Assembly (NCBI GenBank): GCA_910577495.1 | Contig: CAJTML010000044.1 | Span: 1 to 15,699 of the forward strand | Source: an uncultured Eggerthellaceae bacterium | GTDB lineage: Bacteria; Actinomycetota; Coriobacteriia; Coriobacteriales; Eggerthellaceae | Length of the DNA: 15,699 bases | Direction of reading: 5' to 3' | Part shown: positions 15,257 to 15,699 of the stretch, piece after piece | Position numbering within the stretch: the first letter of the stretch is position 1 | Layout: each line of letters opens with the position of its first letter | Translations under genes and position numbers: made by a program | The notes under the pieces: model-generated | Databases searched by the model: none | What the model saw: the letters and a program-made list of their open reading frames with translations, nothing else | What the model was told of the DNA's origin: nothing

Positions 15257-15699
15257 GTGACCGAACAGGTTCAAACAACACAAGCTTGCATGCGTGCACA
15301 AGCAGCGGGTTATGCGGTGGACAATGCCGTTATTTTGGCTGCTGGTGAGGCTTCGCGCTTTGCTCCTCTGTCGTTTGAAAAACCCAAGCCCATGTTTGAA
15401 GTGCGCGGTGAGGTGCTCATTGATCGCATGATTGCTCAGCTGCAAGAAGCTGGTGTTCGCCAGATTTATGTTGTGGTTGGTTATATGGCGGAGGCGTTTG
15501 ATTACCTCAAAGACGTTGATGGGGTAGAGGTCGTTTTTAATCCCGACTATGCCGACATGAACAACTTTGCGTCGCTGTATGCGGTGGCAGACAAGCTGGC
15601 TAACAGCTATATTTGTTCGGCGGATCAGTACTACACCGAAAATGTTTTTGCCGCGCAGGTGAGTGCACCCTACTGTTCGGCGGTTTGCTCAACTGAGCC
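15257..15699 (+). CDS. licC: LicC-like phosphocholine cytidylyltransferase, N-terminal part (cut by window edge)
   Basis: Open from a GTG at 15257 to the window end: 147 codons, no stop. The upstream in-frame stop TGA at 15209 and an AAAGG (15244-15248) 8 bases before the GTG support this start. ATG at 15290 (codon 12) is an alternative. After a short leader, the sugar-nucleotidyltransferase fold begins: NAVILAAGEASRFAPLSFEK (residues 23-42) with the nucleotide-binding loop, then KPKPMFEVRGEVLIDR. A typical stretch VVVGYMAEAFDYL follows, then ICSADQYYTENVF with Asp123 at the metal-binding position. The family makes CDP-choline from CTP and phosphocholine. Many relatives are fused to a C-terminal choline kinase, which would lie beyond the edge. 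The loop has Ala where the second Gly of GxG is usual. Other nucleotide-activated alcohols remain possible. Confidence 0.85.
   Translation, partial: MTEQVQTTQACMRAQAAGYAVDNAVILAAGEASRFAPLSFEKPKPMFEVRGEVLIDRMIAQLQEAGVRQIYVVVGYMAEAFDYLKDVDGVEVVFNPDYADMNNFASLYAVADKLANSYICSADQYYTENVFAAQVSAPYCSAVCSTE

Noticed and set aside
15003..15299. - strand frame covering the intergenic region upstream of the opine dehydrogenase
   Set aside because: No domain or ribosome site of note, and it runs over the direct repeats and into the LicC-like gene on the other strand.

Overview
The window looks like the chromosome of a Gram-positive actinobacterium of class Coriobacteriia (the Olsenella, Lancefieldella, Collinsella, Cryptobacterium kind). 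This rests on a combination of genes rather than one marker: secreted proteins with Pro/Glu-rich linkers and long arrays of choline-binding-type W-Y-Y repeats, a LicD protein, a LicC-like cytidylyltransferase, a DUF6541-like membrane protein, and G+C that looks only moderate by eye (about half or slightly more). The genus cannot be fixed from the window, and the class assignment is an inference.

Layout. Positions 1-330 are the 3' end of a 23S rRNA gene. A 5S rRNA (442-559) follows, enclosed in a long precursor stem that runs into a T-rich tail. A cell-envelope block then runs on the + strand from 736 to 9405: (1) a secreted protein with about 13 repeats and a C-terminal transglutaminase-like domain; (2) an MBOAT O-acyltransferase; (3) an AlgX/DHHW-type SGNH protein; (4) a lipoprotein with an Ala/Glu-rich helix and a Pro/Gln-rich tail; (5) a CAP/SCP-domain protein with about 10 repeats; (6) a protein with about 19 repeats and a C-terminal L,D-transpeptidase domain. 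Genes 1-4 are closely packed (gaps of 18, 2 and 4 bases) and probably form an operon. Genes 5 and 6 are separated by a hairpin, and gene 6 ends at a strong bidirectional-looking terminator.

From 9663 to the right edge there are five genes on strictly alternating strands: a DUF6541-like polytopic membrane protein (+), LicD (-), a polysaccharide or teichoic acid flippase (+), an opine-dehydrogenase-family NAD(P) enzyme (-), and a LicC-like nucleotidyltransferase cut by the window edge (+). Both convergent pairs overlap at their 3' ends, by 4 and 13 bases.

How they may work together (inference). LicC, LicD and a TacF-like flippase are the classical toolkit for making CDP-choline, putting phosphocholine on a teichoic-acid-like polymer and exporting it. 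The three repeat proteins would be readers of that decoration, each tethering a different activity to the wall: transglutaminase-like, CAP and L,D-transpeptidase. The MBOAT/SGNH pair would add acyl groups to an extracytoplasmic glycopolymer. The least explained elements are the opine dehydrogenase inside the lic neighbourhood, the three 11-bp tandem repeats in the intergenic region it shares with the LicC-like gene, and the lipoprotein at the end of the acyltransferase operon. No insertion sequence, CRISPR array, tRNA or phage gene was seen.
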